A DNA stretch of 64,000 bases from Ochotona curzoniae (lineage: Eukaryota > Chordata > Mammalia > Lagomorpha > Ochotonidae): the NCBI RefSeq assembly GCF_017591425.1, contig NW_024465369.1:23807501-23871500 (forward strand), in the 5' to 3' direction. The notes beneath the pieces are model-generated. The model searched no databases. It had not been told where the DNA came from and saw only the letters and a program-made list of their open reading frames with translations. Shown here in pieces: positions 1-10,632 of the stretch. The stretch's first letter is position 1, and every line of letters begins with the position of its first letter. The translations under genes and the position numbers were made by a program.

Positions 1-105
1 TATTCTAACAATTTTACTTGTGTGTACCTACCCAAAAGAGTTAGAAGCTAGATTCTAAACAGGTATCTGTCTAATGAAATTCATAGGTATATTACCCATA
101 ATTTC
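1..105 (+). mobile_element. Old LINE-1 (L1M) 3' region, first part
   Basis: The text around 'acctacccaaaagagtt' matches the region near the end of LINE-1 ORF2 that usually reads 'tatacccaaaagaattgaaa'. The copy enters from outside the window, is broken by a minus-strand CSINE at about 106, and resumes at about 428 in the same orientation. It is an ancient, diverged mammalian subfamily with no coding potential. Confidence 0.7.
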
Positions 106-427
106 TTTTTTTAAAGACTTATTTATTTTTATTGGAAAGCCAGATTTACAGAGAGAAGGAGAGACAAAGATCTTTCATCTGCTGGTTCACTCCCAAAGTG
201 ACTGTAATGGCCAGAGCTGAGCCAATCTGAAACCAGAAGCCAGGAGCTTCCCCCAGAGCCTCCACACTGGTGCAGGGTCCCAAGGATTCAGTCCATCCTT
301 TACTGCCTTCCCAGGCCACAAGCATGGAGCTGGATGAGAAGTGGAACACTGGGACACGAGCCAGCACCCATATGGAATGCTGGCACTTGGAGATAAAGGA
401 TTAGTCAGTTGAGCTATTGCATTGACT
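106..427 (-). mobile_element. CSINE (lagomorph tRNA-derived SINE)
   Basis: Read on the minus strand this is a near full-length CSINE. On the plus strand it runs from a T-rich tail (complement of the A-rich 3' end) through 'tttattggaaagccagat', 'ctggttcactccc' and 'ggccacaagcatggagctggatg' to a tRNA-like head with 'cacccatatgga'. The head is diverged. It sits inside an old LINE-1 whose two halves flank it. Confidence 0.93.
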
Positions 428-765
428 TAAACATGGATGAACTTTGAGGATATTGTCCCAAGTGATACAAGTCAGTCACACACATACCAATATTGTTTAA
501 CTCCATGTAAATAAGGTACTTGTAATAATCAAATCAGACACAGGAAGAAGAATGATGATTGTCTGGGACAAGAGGAATGGTGGAGGGAGTGTTACTCTTT
601 AATGAGCAGCGAGCTTTAGTTTTGCAAGCTGAGAAGAGTTCTTGGAGCTGGATGGTGGTGATGTAGCCCCACAGTTTAAATATGCTTGGTGTTACTTAAT
701 TGCACATTCAAAAATAGTTAAGATGGTGAACTACATATATTTTACTACAAAACATGAATGAAAAA
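428..765 (+). mobile_element. Old LINE-1 (L1MB/L1MC-like) 3' UTR, second part
   Basis: Phrases such as 'acatggatgaactttgagga', 'ttagttttgcaagctgagaa' and 'gctggatggtggtgatg' follow the well-known order of the L1MB/L1MC 3' UTR, ending near 'aagatggtgaactacata'. It continues the LINE-1 of 1-105 after the CSINE insertion. Confidence 0.88.
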
Positions 766-898
766 ACATAAAGCTTTGTTTTCTATAACAGAACAGTTCT
801 GTTTCTTTCCAGAACATACATCTATTGCTTATATCACTTGTCAAGTTTTTTTCATACTTGTTACTGGTTAATAGAGCAATTCACACATCAATACACAT

Positions 899-1062
899 TA
901 ATAACAACTAACATTTCTTCTGTTACTATGTCTTGGGAACTACTCAATTACTTTTATATATTGACTCACTTAAATTACTAAGTAGATACTATGATTATTA
1001 TGTGGAAACTGAGACACTCATTGAGAGATAAAGTAATTTGCTGAACCAGAGATGCCTCTCAA
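899..1062 (+). repeat. MIR SINE
   Basis: The order 'taacaactaacatttc', 'ttgactcacttaaat', 'gtagatactatgattatt', 'gtggaaactgagacactca' matches the body and core of the ancient MIR element in sense orientation. It is heavily diverged and lacks the last part. Confidence 0.8.
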
Positions 1063-2027
1063 ATTGTCCAGTGCTATCAACAAAATATTTCATTTTTAGT
1101 TAGCTCCTCTGGACCCAAGTGACAGGAAGCTAGTGACATCTATTAGGTATCAATTGTATTGGTTCACCATCCTGGTTGATCAATGTATTTTTGTGGATCC
1201 TGAGGTAGGATTAATTCTCACCCTAGTTTCCATGCCATCAGCAATTAAGATCAGTTTCTTTTTTCTTCTTTCCAAAATCTCATACAACTTACTGATAAAT
1301 ATATAAAACCTAACAGGGCAACACTGAGAAGGAAGCCTCTGGCCCAACATGAGGAGCCACCTTCCAGGCAGACATCTATCCATTAAAGAACAACTTTGGG
1401 TACAAGTGCTTAATCATGTGTGTGACTTTATATGTTTTTCTGGCTGAAAGTTTCTCAACTGTAATGTTGTGACACATGGTTGTAGTCAACTGTGACATGT
1501 TTCAAAACTAATGCGCTTCTTTTTAAAAGAACAGATTAAAGATTACTATCAAGTCACATTCACCTCCATTTCAGCAAACATTCTTGAGTGTGGTACATAG
1601 GTATATATTACAGTTACCAAGGGAATAATAGTATATACATTCCTGAGGGAAAAAATGACTAGTAGAAAAATCAACTATCAAATGTTTTTAGTGGTATAAA
1701 AATATGACAAATGCTGCTTTCACCCACATTTTCCCTTTCTTGGCTACAGGATTTAACAAAATGCTGCCACAAATCCAATCTGAGACTTTCCTCTTCACAT
1801 TTTGATGGCCATGACCTTGTATCAGGGTTCTATCATCTTTTCCATAGAGTCTTAGCATGATATAGAAAAATCGAAAGAACATAATGAATATCTACAAGGT
1901 CCCACTCTATTAAACATATTAGCAACTTTGCTTCTTTTATATTTATATGTATGTGTTGTTTTCTGGACCACTTTGTTCATAAGTTGTAAGCACCTTGGAA
2001 TTTTCTCCTGAGGTCAGTCACTTGCCC
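1063..2027. other. Unassigned stretch
   Basis: About 965 bases of AT-rich sequence without a recognisable gene or repeat. Short open frames on the minus strand at 1180-1383 and 1688-1882 show no domain and look like chance. A decayed repeat cannot be excluded. Confidence 0.5.
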
Positions 2028-2293
2028 TTTTTTTTTTTTTTAAGATTTATTTTTTTTTTATTGCAGAGTCAGATACACAGAGAGGACGAGAGACAGAGAG
2101 GAAGATCTTCCTTCCAGGTCTCCCACATGGGTGCGGGGTACGAAGGCTTTGGGCCATCTTCAACTGCTTTCCCAGGCCACAAGCAAGGAGCTGGATGGGA
2201 AGTGAGGCCACTGGGATTAGAACTGGTGCCCATATGGGATCCCGGTGCATACAATGCAAGGACTTTAGCCACTATGCCACTGTGCTGGGCCCC
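2028..2293 (-). mobile_element. CSINE, internally deleted
   Basis: The T-rich tail, 'cagagaggaagatcttcc', 'tcccacatgggtgcgggg' and the head with 'cactgtgctgggcccc' identify a minus-strand CSINE. The central 'ggttcactccccaagtg' block is missing: the sequence jumps from 'atcttcc' straight to 'ttccaggtctccc', an internal deletion of roughly 75 bases. A short imperfect target duplication is possible ('cttgccc' before, 'tttgcct' after). Confidence 0.93.
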
Positions 2294-2732
2294 ATTTGCC
2301 TTCTTGATTTACTCCCTGCTCTTCCCATGAATGGTTAATGTGTCTCTGGCTGCCAGTGTTTGCATCTATACTTTCCAAATTTCCTTGTAACTGGGTTCTG
2401 TTTAGGTTTTGGCCAATGGGACACACTCAGGACCCTAGTTCAGCTTCCATAGGAGGACCTTTACTCGTGGGCTCTGATAAAAATCACTTCCATTTTCTTT
2501 CCCATTCAAGAGCTGGTAAAAACTTCCTGATTTTCAGATTTCTAGATTGTCTTTTGTTCTCTGTTTCAATTCACGGAGCATCTTTTTAGCCACTTCCCTG
2601 AGTTGAATTCCCTCTTTTGAGCAGTCTTTCTTACTGATTTTAAAGACTACAGACTTAAAATTGTTTTACATGTTTCCCTAAAATAAGGACATTTTCTATC
2701 AAACCTCAAAACTATTATCATTGAAGAAAGTT
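2294..2732. other. Unassigned stretch
   Basis: About 440 bases between two CSINEs. An 83-codon open frame at 2338-2589 shows no recognisable domain. Nothing else supports a gene. Confidence 0.5.
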
Positions 2733-3043
2733 GGGGCCCGGTACAGTGGCCTAGCAGCTAAAGTCCTTGCCTTGAATGCGCTGGAGTCCCATATGGGTGC
2801 TGGTTCTAGTCCCAGCAGCTCCACTTCCTGTCCAGGTCCCTGCTGATGGCCTGAGAAAACAGTCAAGGACAGCTAGCACCTGTGTGGGAGACCTGGAGGA
2901 AGTTCCTGGCTCCTGGCTTCGGATCGCCACAGCACCAGCCATTACAATCACTTGGGGAGTGAATCATCTGATGGAAGATCTTCCTCTCCATCTCTCCTCT
3001 CTGTATATCTGACTTTGTAATAAAAATAAATAAATCTTTTTTT
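2733..3043 (+). mobile_element. CSINE, well preserved
   Basis: This is one of the best CSINE copies here. It has a tRNA-like head starting 'ggggcccggtacagtggcc', a B-box-like 'ggttctagtcccagc', the body 'ctcctggcttcggatcgcc', and the tail 'taataaaaataaataaatc'. The head and tail type is what suggests a pika rather than a rabbit. No coding potential. Confidence 0.96.
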
Positions 3044-3526
3044 AAAAAAAGAACGTTAACAATACTTACCTAATATAATTTAACACTGTAATACACATTA
3101 CTATTTCTTGACTTATTCCTCAAATGTTATTCCTTCAAAGTAAACCCAAAGTCCAATCACACAGTATTACCAAGAAAAAAAGTCAGGAACATTGTACAGT
3201 CAAACTAGATCGGTCTCTTCTGATTTTTTTTTCCTTTTGGTGCTACTGTGTTTGCTTCTAAACTCTATACTATTTATGATATGGAAGTTAGCTATAACAA
3301 CTTAGTTATATTGTTTTGGTAAAAATGATTATTAGATGCTACTTACTTCATATTGTCCTAGGATATTCAACAGGTCAGGGTGTCTCACTTCCAGCAATAA
3401 TCTGTATGATCACTGAGATGAGGTCATAACTACCAAATTCCCTCCATTATAAAAGTATTTCTTATATTTGAATTGTGTGTTTTTGCATTCTAGTTGCCCT
3501 GTATGGCTATAATTTCATGTCACTAT
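3044..3526. other. Unassigned stretch
   Basis: AT-rich sequence of about 480 bases after an A-rich run; nothing recognised. Confidence 0.5.
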
Positions 3527-3633
3527 TACATTTTTGTTATATATATATTTTTAAATTTATTACATTGTATTATGTGACACAGTTGTAGGTACTGGGATTC
3601 TCCCCATCCCTCCCCCATACATTTTTGTTATAT
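3527..3633 (-). mobile_element. Extremely 5'-truncated LINE-1 with perfect 16-bp target duplication
   Basis: The direct repeat 'tacatttttgttatat' occurs at 3527-3542 and again at 3618-3633. Between them lie only about 75 bases, which read on the minus strand as a LINE-1 3' end: a G-rich run, 'gtacctacaactgtgtc' and an A/T-rich tail. The same kind of 3' end occurs at 21925-22005, 30490-30772 and 56927-57018. The perfect duplication implies a fairly recent insertion. Confidence 0.85.
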
Positions 3634-3894
3634 TTTGAACTTGGATTCTCTCTGCATAGCTTAGTCACCCCTATAACTTTTATAGAATAATTTGTAAATT
3701 ATATGTTTTGTCAATATTTCTAAAAGTATCTACCATTAACTACAGCAGTGTGGCTGATTGGTGTTGTATCCTAGTTCTTTTTCATTTACTCTTTTTGTTA
3801 GTCTCTTTTGCACTTCTGCTTTTAAGAAGCAAAGAAAGTAAAATGGGTTGGAGCTAAAGTCAACTGCTTCCTGTCTATTCAAATAAGCTGACTC

Positions 3895-4307
3895 AACATG
3901 TCAGAAAATGAACTCATCATCTTTCCTACCAAACTTGCTTTTCTCCTTGTATTGCTTAACCCAGTGATCTGTGTCACTTGATAGCACTAACCACAAACTA
4001 GGATTTGTCTTTGATCCTTGACTATCAGTCACATCCCAATCCAATTATTTCCCAAGGTGTGTCCATTCTGCCTTTCTGGCTGTGCCCTCTTCAATCACTC
4101 AAATATTATTGCCATTACTCAAGGTCAGTTTTTCACCAACTCTCATGTAGACTGCTTCAAAAATTGGCTTCCTTGCTTCCAGGATCATCTGCAAATCACA
4201 TGCTTTACTTCTTTTGTTCTTTAAGCACATCTAGTTCCTTCTTGTTTTAGAGTCCATGAGATATTGCCATCTCTTCCTGGAATGGCCCCAATCTACCCTA
4301 TACTGAC
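3895..4307 (+). mobile_element. L2 LINE 3' part, first half
   Basis: 'gaactcatcatctttcctac', 'gtctttgatccttgac', 'cacatcccaatcca' and 'tcttcctggaatg' occur in the order of the L2a 3' region in sense orientation. The element is ancient and is interrupted by a truncated CSINE at 4308. Confidence 0.75.
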
Positions 4308-4436
4308 TTTTTATTTTTAAAGGATGTATTTGTTTTTGTATTACAAAGATTTACACAGAGAGAGACAGAAAGATCTCATATCCTCTGGTTCACTCCCCAA
4401 GTAGCTGCAACATCCAGACCTGAGCTGATCAGAAAC
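4308..4436 (-). mobile_element. CSINE fragment (3' part only)
   Basis: The tail side 'gtatttgtttttgtattac', 'cacagagagagacagaaaga' and 'ctggttcactccccaagt' are present, but the copy stops near 'gatcagaaacc', so the tRNA-like head is missing. It lies within an L2 element. Confidence 0.88.
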
Positions 4437-4580
4437 CCTCTGCCCCTCTGAGAAGGAGGTATTTGGTTCCACATTTTCCTGCAGTCTTAAAAAGCTCTTC
4501 CTGACCCCCTTTGCCTTCTGAATTAATCTGCATTCCCATTATTCTCTCTCTCAGCAAAATTTCCCTTTATTCCCTAGACT
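4437..4580 (+). mobile_element. L2 LINE 3' part, second half
   Basis: 'aaaaagctcttcctgacccc' matches the L2 stretch usually reading 'gaggccttccctgaccacc'. It follows on from the L2 piece upstream, consistent with one element split by the CSINE. Confidence 0.55.
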
Positions 4581-5269
4581 TGCTATGACTATATAAATAT
4601 AGAAATGTCTAAGAATGATATATGAAAAAAGGCATAGCTCGAGCCTGAAGCAGAGGTCCCCAGACCAGCTTCATGGCCACAGTGTAGGTCTTCAGAGACA
4701 GCCTTGGGAGAAATCCACTGAGGGCACAGTAACATCAAGGGGGACAACCCAATTGCCAAGATACTATCAGCGGCAAGGATCATATGAGCATGTGGGAACC
4801 ATAGCAAGGCTTGTGTCTGGAAGAAAAAAAGAGAGAATTCCACTCTGCTTCTTCCTTCTATCTCATTTTTATGGCTCTACAGGTCAATGATGAATCTAGA
4901 CATTTACAGTTTATAGCAGCCCTGTGAAATCACAAGGCAGGGCTGATAATAGTTGCATAAGAAAAAAAGCACTCGGGATTGGTTCCAAATTCCAGTATAT
5001 TAAATAGCCACCTATTTTTCTTGAATGAATTGCCTTATGTTTTTCTGCTTCTTTTAGAAAATAGGCAAATGATAAACAGGGACTTAAGAAGGAATAAAAA
5101 TAAACCAACGATGAATTTTAACAAGGCTAATTCAGAAGGATGCAAACATTACTGAATGAATCTGAATAGGAAAAAGGAAAATGTTCAAGGAAAACTGATT
5201 ATACAAAGCATTACAAAAATAGCAGGGAAACGCATGGAAAAAATGTAACATGAAAAATAAGACATCACT
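4581..5269. other. Unassigned stretch
   Basis: About 690 bases with overlapping short open frames on both strands (for example 4615-4890 plus and 4589-4843 minus) and no recognisable product or repeat. Confidence 0.5.
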
Positions 5270-5466
5270 ATTTCCTAGCTTCCTTATTTACTTAGTCTCT
5301 GGTAACCATCACATCACTCCATTGCTTTCTCAATGCATTTGATATGAAATCTCAAACCTTTCACTTGACCTGCAAAGCCTAGCCTCTGGGCTCTGCCCAC
5401 AGTCCCAGCTGTTTCACACCTCTCTTCTGCCTAACTTGGACCCAGCCACATGGCCTACCTTCTGTT
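5270..5466 (+). mobile_element. L2 LINE fragment
   Basis: 'aacctttcacttgacctgca', 'tctgggctctgcccacagtc' and 'cacacctctcttctgcc' follow the L2 3' region order ('ccttcatgatctggcccc...'). It is cut by an older CSINE and probably resumes near 5805. Confidence 0.6.
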
Positions 5467-5804
5467 GCTTTTTTTTTTTTTAACTCTTACATTAAATATG
5501 TGTGTGTATATATATATATATATGTACATAGATGTATGTATATCTATCTGAGAAAGATATAAAGGGGAAGGGGGAGAAGGGAGGGATAAAGCACTCCCAA
5601 TCATTGGTTCACTACTCTAATGACTACAATAGACCAGGGCCAAAGCCAGGAAGTCCAGGAATTCAGCCAAGATACACCCCCATGAGTGGAGGCACCCAAC
5701 TATTTGAGCTTACCACTACTTCCTCCCAGAGTCTGCATGGTCTATGCTGATGGTTCCCAGGTGAGACACAACCCCAAACCCAACTGCTCTTTGTGGCAGC
5801 CTCC
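5467..5804 (-). mobile_element. Older CSINE with (TG)n(TA)n expansion in its tail
   Basis: A T-run at about 5469 is followed by a TG/TA microsatellite at 5501-5524 and then by older CSINE text: 'cattggttcactactctaat', 'gccaggaagtccaggaa', 'ggaggcacccaactatttga' and 'cttcctcccagagtctgcat'. The wording 'acttgagccatcac...ctgcctccca' is typical of the older C-repeat subfamily. The head end is degraded, so the right border is uncertain. Confidence 0.75.
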
Positions 5805-5940
5805 CTGAGGCATGTTTTGCCCTGGGATCCTTCAAAGGTTTCTCTGGTCCTGCCTTCTGTTGGGATTAACTCCCATATCCATCAGCCTCTCTCTAAGCAA
5901 ATTTTTCTTTTACTTAATAGGAATTTACACCTGTGTCACT
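5805..5940 (+). mobile_element. Possible L2 continuation
   Basis: 'ttgccctgggatccttcaaa' and 'tctggtcctgccttctgttg' resemble the L2 text 'cctcagggcctttgca...ctgttccctctgcc'. It is weak, but its position and orientation agree with the L2 piece before the CSINE. Confidence 0.35.
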
Positions 5941-6799
5941 GAATTTTAAGATTTGAAAGTATCATAAATGTGGAAACCCATGGGCATGGGACATGAGGCT
6001 TAAGGGAAACTCAACCAGGTCTTCAGAATATTGGATTTAAATAGGAAAAAAAAACATTCTAGGAAGTATATACTTGAAAATATACTATATACATTGAAAA
6101 TATACTATATAACGAAACATCATCTTATACTTACGTAATGACAACTAAAACCCTAGGGTCACCAATATACTGAAGTTTCTCAAAGCAAAATCAGACTGCA
6201 AGTAAAAGTTGAGATTGTAGCAGGATTGCTTCCTATCTCAACATCCATTCTCTTTCACTGACAAGTCATTAGCTGTATTTACCAAACAACTCTGTTGTTG
6301 ATAGTGTTTGTAAGATTCTGAGGGAAGGCGCCACAGAACTGAGCCCTAACTGATCTAAGATCCTCAGGTAGTACCAGAGAAAAGCAGGTCCTGGTGATAT
6401 CATCCTTTGATTTGCTGTTAACAGGATCACAATAAAATACTTTTTTCTAACAGATAGGGCCCTGCTTTTATTTAGAGTAGCAATGCACCCAGATGAGGCA
6501 GCTCCTCCAGACCTCCCTGTAATTAAGTATTGTTAGGAAACTAAGAGCTGGCTCTAAGATCTAAGTGACGGTGTTGTGTATAACTTTCGAACTCTGAATA
6601 AAGAAAAGTGAATTATTTGAAGACTTCTTCCTCTCTCTGCTCTCCTTTCCTTTTCTCCACTTTATTTTCTACTTCTACTTTCTTCTTCTCTTTCTTCTTT
6701 TTCTGTATTTGTGTCCTTCTGCTTTTCCTCCTATCCTCTGGATTCGGATAATGATGAATGGTAATCAAAGAACTATCTTGGACCATGAAGCAATGTAAT
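5941..6799. other. Unassigned stretch with a short tandem duplication and a pyrimidine tract
   Basis: No gene recognised. At about 6074-6109 a roughly 20-base unit containing 'ttgaaaatatactatata' occurs twice in tandem. At 6624-6735 one strand is almost all C and T. Confidence 0.5.
6624..6735 (+). repeat. Polypyrimidine tract
   Basis: About 110 bases are nearly all C and T, with the strings 'cttcttcctctctctgctc' and 'tttcttcttctctttcttc'. There are scattered purine interruptions and no exact repeat unit. Such tracts can adopt triplex structure, but that is not shown here. Confidence 0.8.
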
Positions 6800-7385
6800 T
6801 TCTTACAAAACTAAACATGCAATGACCAAGCATTACAACATTTGCATTCTTGGGTATTTATCTGAGATAAGTGGAACCTTATGTCTCAATAAAAACCTGT
6901 ACAAAGACATAAGATTTATTTATAACAGCAGAAAACTGAAAACAACCTGGAAATGCTTTGCCATGAAAATGGTACATTTGTGATGTGGTACACTCATGCT
7001 GTGGAATATTACACAGCAATAAAAAGAAGCAAAATCTTGCTACTTGACACATCAATCAGAACAATTCTCCAGAAAACGACACTGAATTAACAAAGCTTGG
7101 TTTTTATATACTTCCACCTGTATGACTTTTTTAATGAAAAAAATTATATTCTTGAATAAAAATTAGAGGTAGCAGTTTTTGTTGATGAAAACACAACATG
7201 TATTGCTGAAAATGTTCTGTATTTTGGCTGTAACAATGTCAATATCCTGGTTGAGATACTGTAATCTTGTTCTTCAAGATGTTGCCATTGGGGGAAACTG
7301 AGTAAAGGCTATGTGGCATTACTCTGTATTATTATTTGTTGCCATTGCATAAGAATTTACAGTCATCTTTAAAAACTGATTTAAA
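6800..7385 (+). mobile_element. Old LINE-1 (L1MA/L1MB-like) 3' end
   Basis: The order of landmarks is unmistakable: 'catgcaatgaccaagcatta', 'cagaaaactgaaaacaacct', 'gtggaatattacacagcaat', 'tatcctggttgagatactgt' and 'gatgttgccattgggggaaa'. These cover the last part of ORF2 and the 3' UTR. The text 'gtggaatattac..cagcaat' normally encodes the ORF2 C-terminal motif MEYYAAIK; here the frame is lost. Confidence 0.93.
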
Positions 7386-8282
7386 AACAGCCAAAAATGA
7401 TGTTAATAAGGATAAAACAGCAATTTGAAGTCTACTTGAGATATGCTGAAAACTTTTTTCTTAGACTTGGACCTATGACATCTTTTAAAGTTACCCAACA
7501 GGGTCTAATGTTTTTTTACACTCTAATTCAAAAGAAAGCTGTTGACAAATAGTGCCAGGGTTAGTCTTAGCACTGTGGGAAGAGTCTTAACAACAACTGC
7601 AAGCCAGGTGACAAATGCAGAATCCTTTGGGAGAGGGTACAGCAGTTGGAGAGACTAGGATTGCTGTGTTCATCATTTGAAGTTGCCCCAAAACCAACCA
7701 AATGGGACTGTGAGGGATGTTGGTGCTTCCTACTCAATCTTTGTCAAACTAAATGGCTCAGCAGGATTTTGAATACTGTGTGTTAAGATCAGAATCCTGC
7801 AGACAGACTGGGTGATTGCTTAGGCAAATGACTTGTCTGATGTTTCTGTATTCTACTTGAGCAGGACAAAAGATGAGAGAGGGTGTGGGGACAAAGGCAG
7901 GGAATGTAATGGAGGGAGCTGTGTGGCCACAGTGTGGCTAGTTTCCTGTGCACCAACAGATATCACACAAGGGCCGTCAGGCTGGAGTCTTCAGGCTATG
8001 GCTTCAGCCAGAAGAGAACACCCCTTACCCCTTGCTTCCTAACACAAGAGAAATGAAACACTAGAAGTGAGAGATGACAGTGACTCTCACAGCTGACAGT
8101 GGAGAAGGGCTTAGAGCCTTCTACAGAGTTCACCAGATGCTCTCAATGGAAGCCAGAGGATTTTGAGTGAGTTCAGCAATAACCAGAAAAAGAATGAAAA
8201 TCAACAGAGAGCCACTAGTTTTACACGAGGTCCCCATCCCTGGACAGTCCCTTGCTCCTGACTCAGCACAGCAGACTAGCTG
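7386..8282. other. Unassigned stretch
   Basis: About 900 bases with ordinary base composition. A 69-codon open frame at 7833-8042 has no recognisable domain. No repeat identified. Confidence 0.5.
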
Positions 8283-8368
8283 CTGCAAAGCTTGTCATTG
8301 TTAGTGTACATCAGCATCACCTGGGAACTGTAAAAGCATCCTCCTCAAATCTCATCCTAGACACTGGG
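8283..8368. repeat. MER5A-like DNA transposon remnant (hAT-Charlie)
   Basis: 'acatcagcatcacctgggaa' is the signature string of MER5A-type elements, followed by a diverged middle. Because MER5 is nearly palindromic the orientation is not decided. It lies just upstream of an L2 piece. Confidence 0.7.
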
Positions 8369-8374
8369 ATTGAA

Positions 8375-9140
8375 TGATCATATTCCATACTTCCACTTCC
8401 AGCTGTGCCAGCTGTCCCAAATACCACTTTCCTCTAGATGATTCACCACCCTCTGAGATCAAGATAGACAAAGTTGGCCTCCCAACCAATGTGTCTAAGG
8501 CATTGTATCAAACTCAACATGGCATGATCTCTCTAAATAATTTTTCTTTTCCCAAGTCGTCTTTCTTGGGTAATGACTCCTTTATCTAGCCATACAAGCC
8601 TCAATCTTCAAAGTTATTCATGACATATCCTTTATCCTTCTTCTCTATCAGTGCCTCCCAATTTTCCCTGCTCCTTTCCATGATCACAACATGAGACTGT
8701 GTAAGTTAGCCTCCCTCCTCGCCTGTTCTGGAGCAGTGGCCTACTGACTGACCTCCTTTGTCCATCTTGACTATCTCCAATTCAATTATCCCATTGCTCC
8801 TGAGAGAACTCACTTTGAAGTGCAACTATACTCTCATCACCCCATTTTTGTTTCAAGCTGGAAATATGTAAGTGATTTTCCATTGTGCTAAGGATTAAAA
8901 GCCAAATCACAGACAAGCCTTCCAGGCTTTGCCCCGGCCTGTCATTTGCTTATCTCTTGCTTCAAACCACTTCATTCATTGCACCAAATATATTGCCCTT
9001 CCTTTTGATATTTCTCTGTGAGCCAAGGTCTCTTCGACCACAGGGTCTTTGTACATGTTGTTCTCAGTGTGGAAGTATTTTTGTTGGGCATACTTACCCC
9101 AGCCCAACCCTTCTGCTGACACACCTCAATTGATCCTCAG
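8375..9140 (+). mobile_element. L2 LINE 3' region, long copy
   Basis: This is a long sense-strand L2 copy. The landmarks run 'actgactgacctcctttgtc', 'taaggattaaaagccaaatc', 'tccaggctttgccc', 'tcttgcttcaaaccac' and 'ctttgtacatgttgttctca'. The last matches L2 'ggcctttgcacatgctgttcc'. Open frames inside (8374-8589 and 8885-9133) are chance frames in the decayed element. Confidence 0.78.
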
Positions 9141-9159
9141 AGGTTTTAACTTTACGTCA

Positions 9160-9355
9160 TTAGCATGTATCTAGGATTATCCTAAGGCACATACATCCTT
9201 TCATTTAACCCACACAGCATTCCAAAGATGTTTTTGCTCTTGTCAATCACATTTTACAACTGATTAACTGAGGTAAAAGATGATTAAAATAACTCCTCTT
9301 AGGCCACAGAATTGTTTCATGACCTCAGGTCTGTTTAGTTCTAAAGCCCATGTTA
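9160..9355 (+). repeat. MIR SINE
   Basis: 'tccttaaggcacatac..tttcatttaaccc'-type text is followed by 'cacattttacaactgattaa' and 'ctgaggt', then 'gccacagaattgtttcatga'. This is the MIR core order in sense orientation. It directly follows the L2 copy. Confidence 0.75.
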
Positions 9356-9359
9356 GATA

Positions 9360-10632
9360 TGTTATCTGGTGTCACTTTTCAAAAACATGATGCAGGATAT
9401 CTCTGCCCTGTGGAACCTCATTTCCATCTGATATATCAGCTGCCCACTAACAGTCGACCTGAAGTGAGTGCCTGCCTTCCAGGCCAAACCACCAACCTCT
9501 AGCTCCTGTGGCTTCCCCATGCCGGTGGTAAACAAATGACAGTACAGAGAGGGGCAAGTTGGAGAGATTACAAAGTAAATTCAAGAGAGTATAAGGAAAA
9601 CATGACAAATGAGAATCAAGAAGTGGGAGGATGGCAGGATCACCAGAGGCCAGTAGGGCTTATTTTGCATGTGCACAAGGAATGAATTATTAGTGACAGC
9701 AACAATGGGGCTTTCTCAGAGATGGAAGAGGCCCTTTACTGAAGGAGAAAGTAAACATTACTTAGGACCAATCTCATATCATACCTTAATGTTTACGAAG
9801 GAGCAGAGGGAGATGGGCCAGGAAAGAACCAGATTTCCCAGGGGAGGAAATCACAACGAGAACAAGCAAGCTGGATGCAGTCTCAGCCTATTTGAACAAG
9901 AAGAATATCCAAGGACAGTGGAATCTGTATGATAGGATTTTATACAGCAGGAGCCCCTCCTAGACTTGTTTCTGTAAGCGCTGAATGTTGGCAAACATCA
10001 AGACAAGAAGCTCTCCACAATTTCAGATCTCCACAATTTCCTACAGGTTTTGGTGTATTAGGTTTTCCCCAAGCTCAGAATCTTGACAAAATGGAAAAGA
10101 GCTTTTACTTGTAAAAGGAGTGGGGAATAGTTAAGTAGAATATGGCACGTGGCATGATATAGAATAGTATGTAGCATTTACAATGATACAAAATATAAAA
10201 TTCAACGAATCAATATAATATTGATGGAAAAGGCATGGCACAAAATACAAACTCACAACTATGTTAAAAACACTTCTTTCTGTATTATCTGTTGTTCATT
10301 TCTAAAAGTTCTTCATTGAGTATGCATTATTTCAGTTCTCAGGTTCAAAAGATAAATATTTTTCATAGTGTTTTATGCATATTTATTCTATTCCATGTAT
10401 ATAGGTGTTTGTGATACTTTTCCTAGGTTTTTGGGCCATGCATCTGTGCCCTGTACTACGAACAATGCCTAGTTCCTGTCCTTCCTTTTCTCAGGAGAGA
10501 CTCAAAAAAGCTTTTGATTTCTGTCTCTCTTTTTTGCTTCTGAGGACACCCAAGTCAACTTCAGGAAGTACTCTTAGGAGCCCCTAATTGCTGTGTAGGA
10601 GTTCTCCATTATTTAGCACATACTGTCATCTT
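9360..10632. other. Unassigned stretch
   Basis: About 1.27 kb without a recognised repeat or gene. A 13-base string 'tctccacaatttc' is directly repeated at 10012-10024 and 10027-10039. Open frames at 9669-9932 and 9929-10114 abut but show no domain. Confidence 0.5.

Noticed and set aside
2733..2805. tRNA-like sequence with a B-box-like motif
   Set aside because: It is the head of a CSINE, not a tRNA gene. The same head occurs in every full-length CSINE here and does not fold as a complete cloverleaf by eye.
5453..5861. 'cctaccttctgttg' and 'cctgccttctgttg' as a target duplication around the older CSINE
   Set aside because: The second copy lies about 50 bases beyond the likely SINE end, within text that itself resembles L2, so the match may be coincidental.
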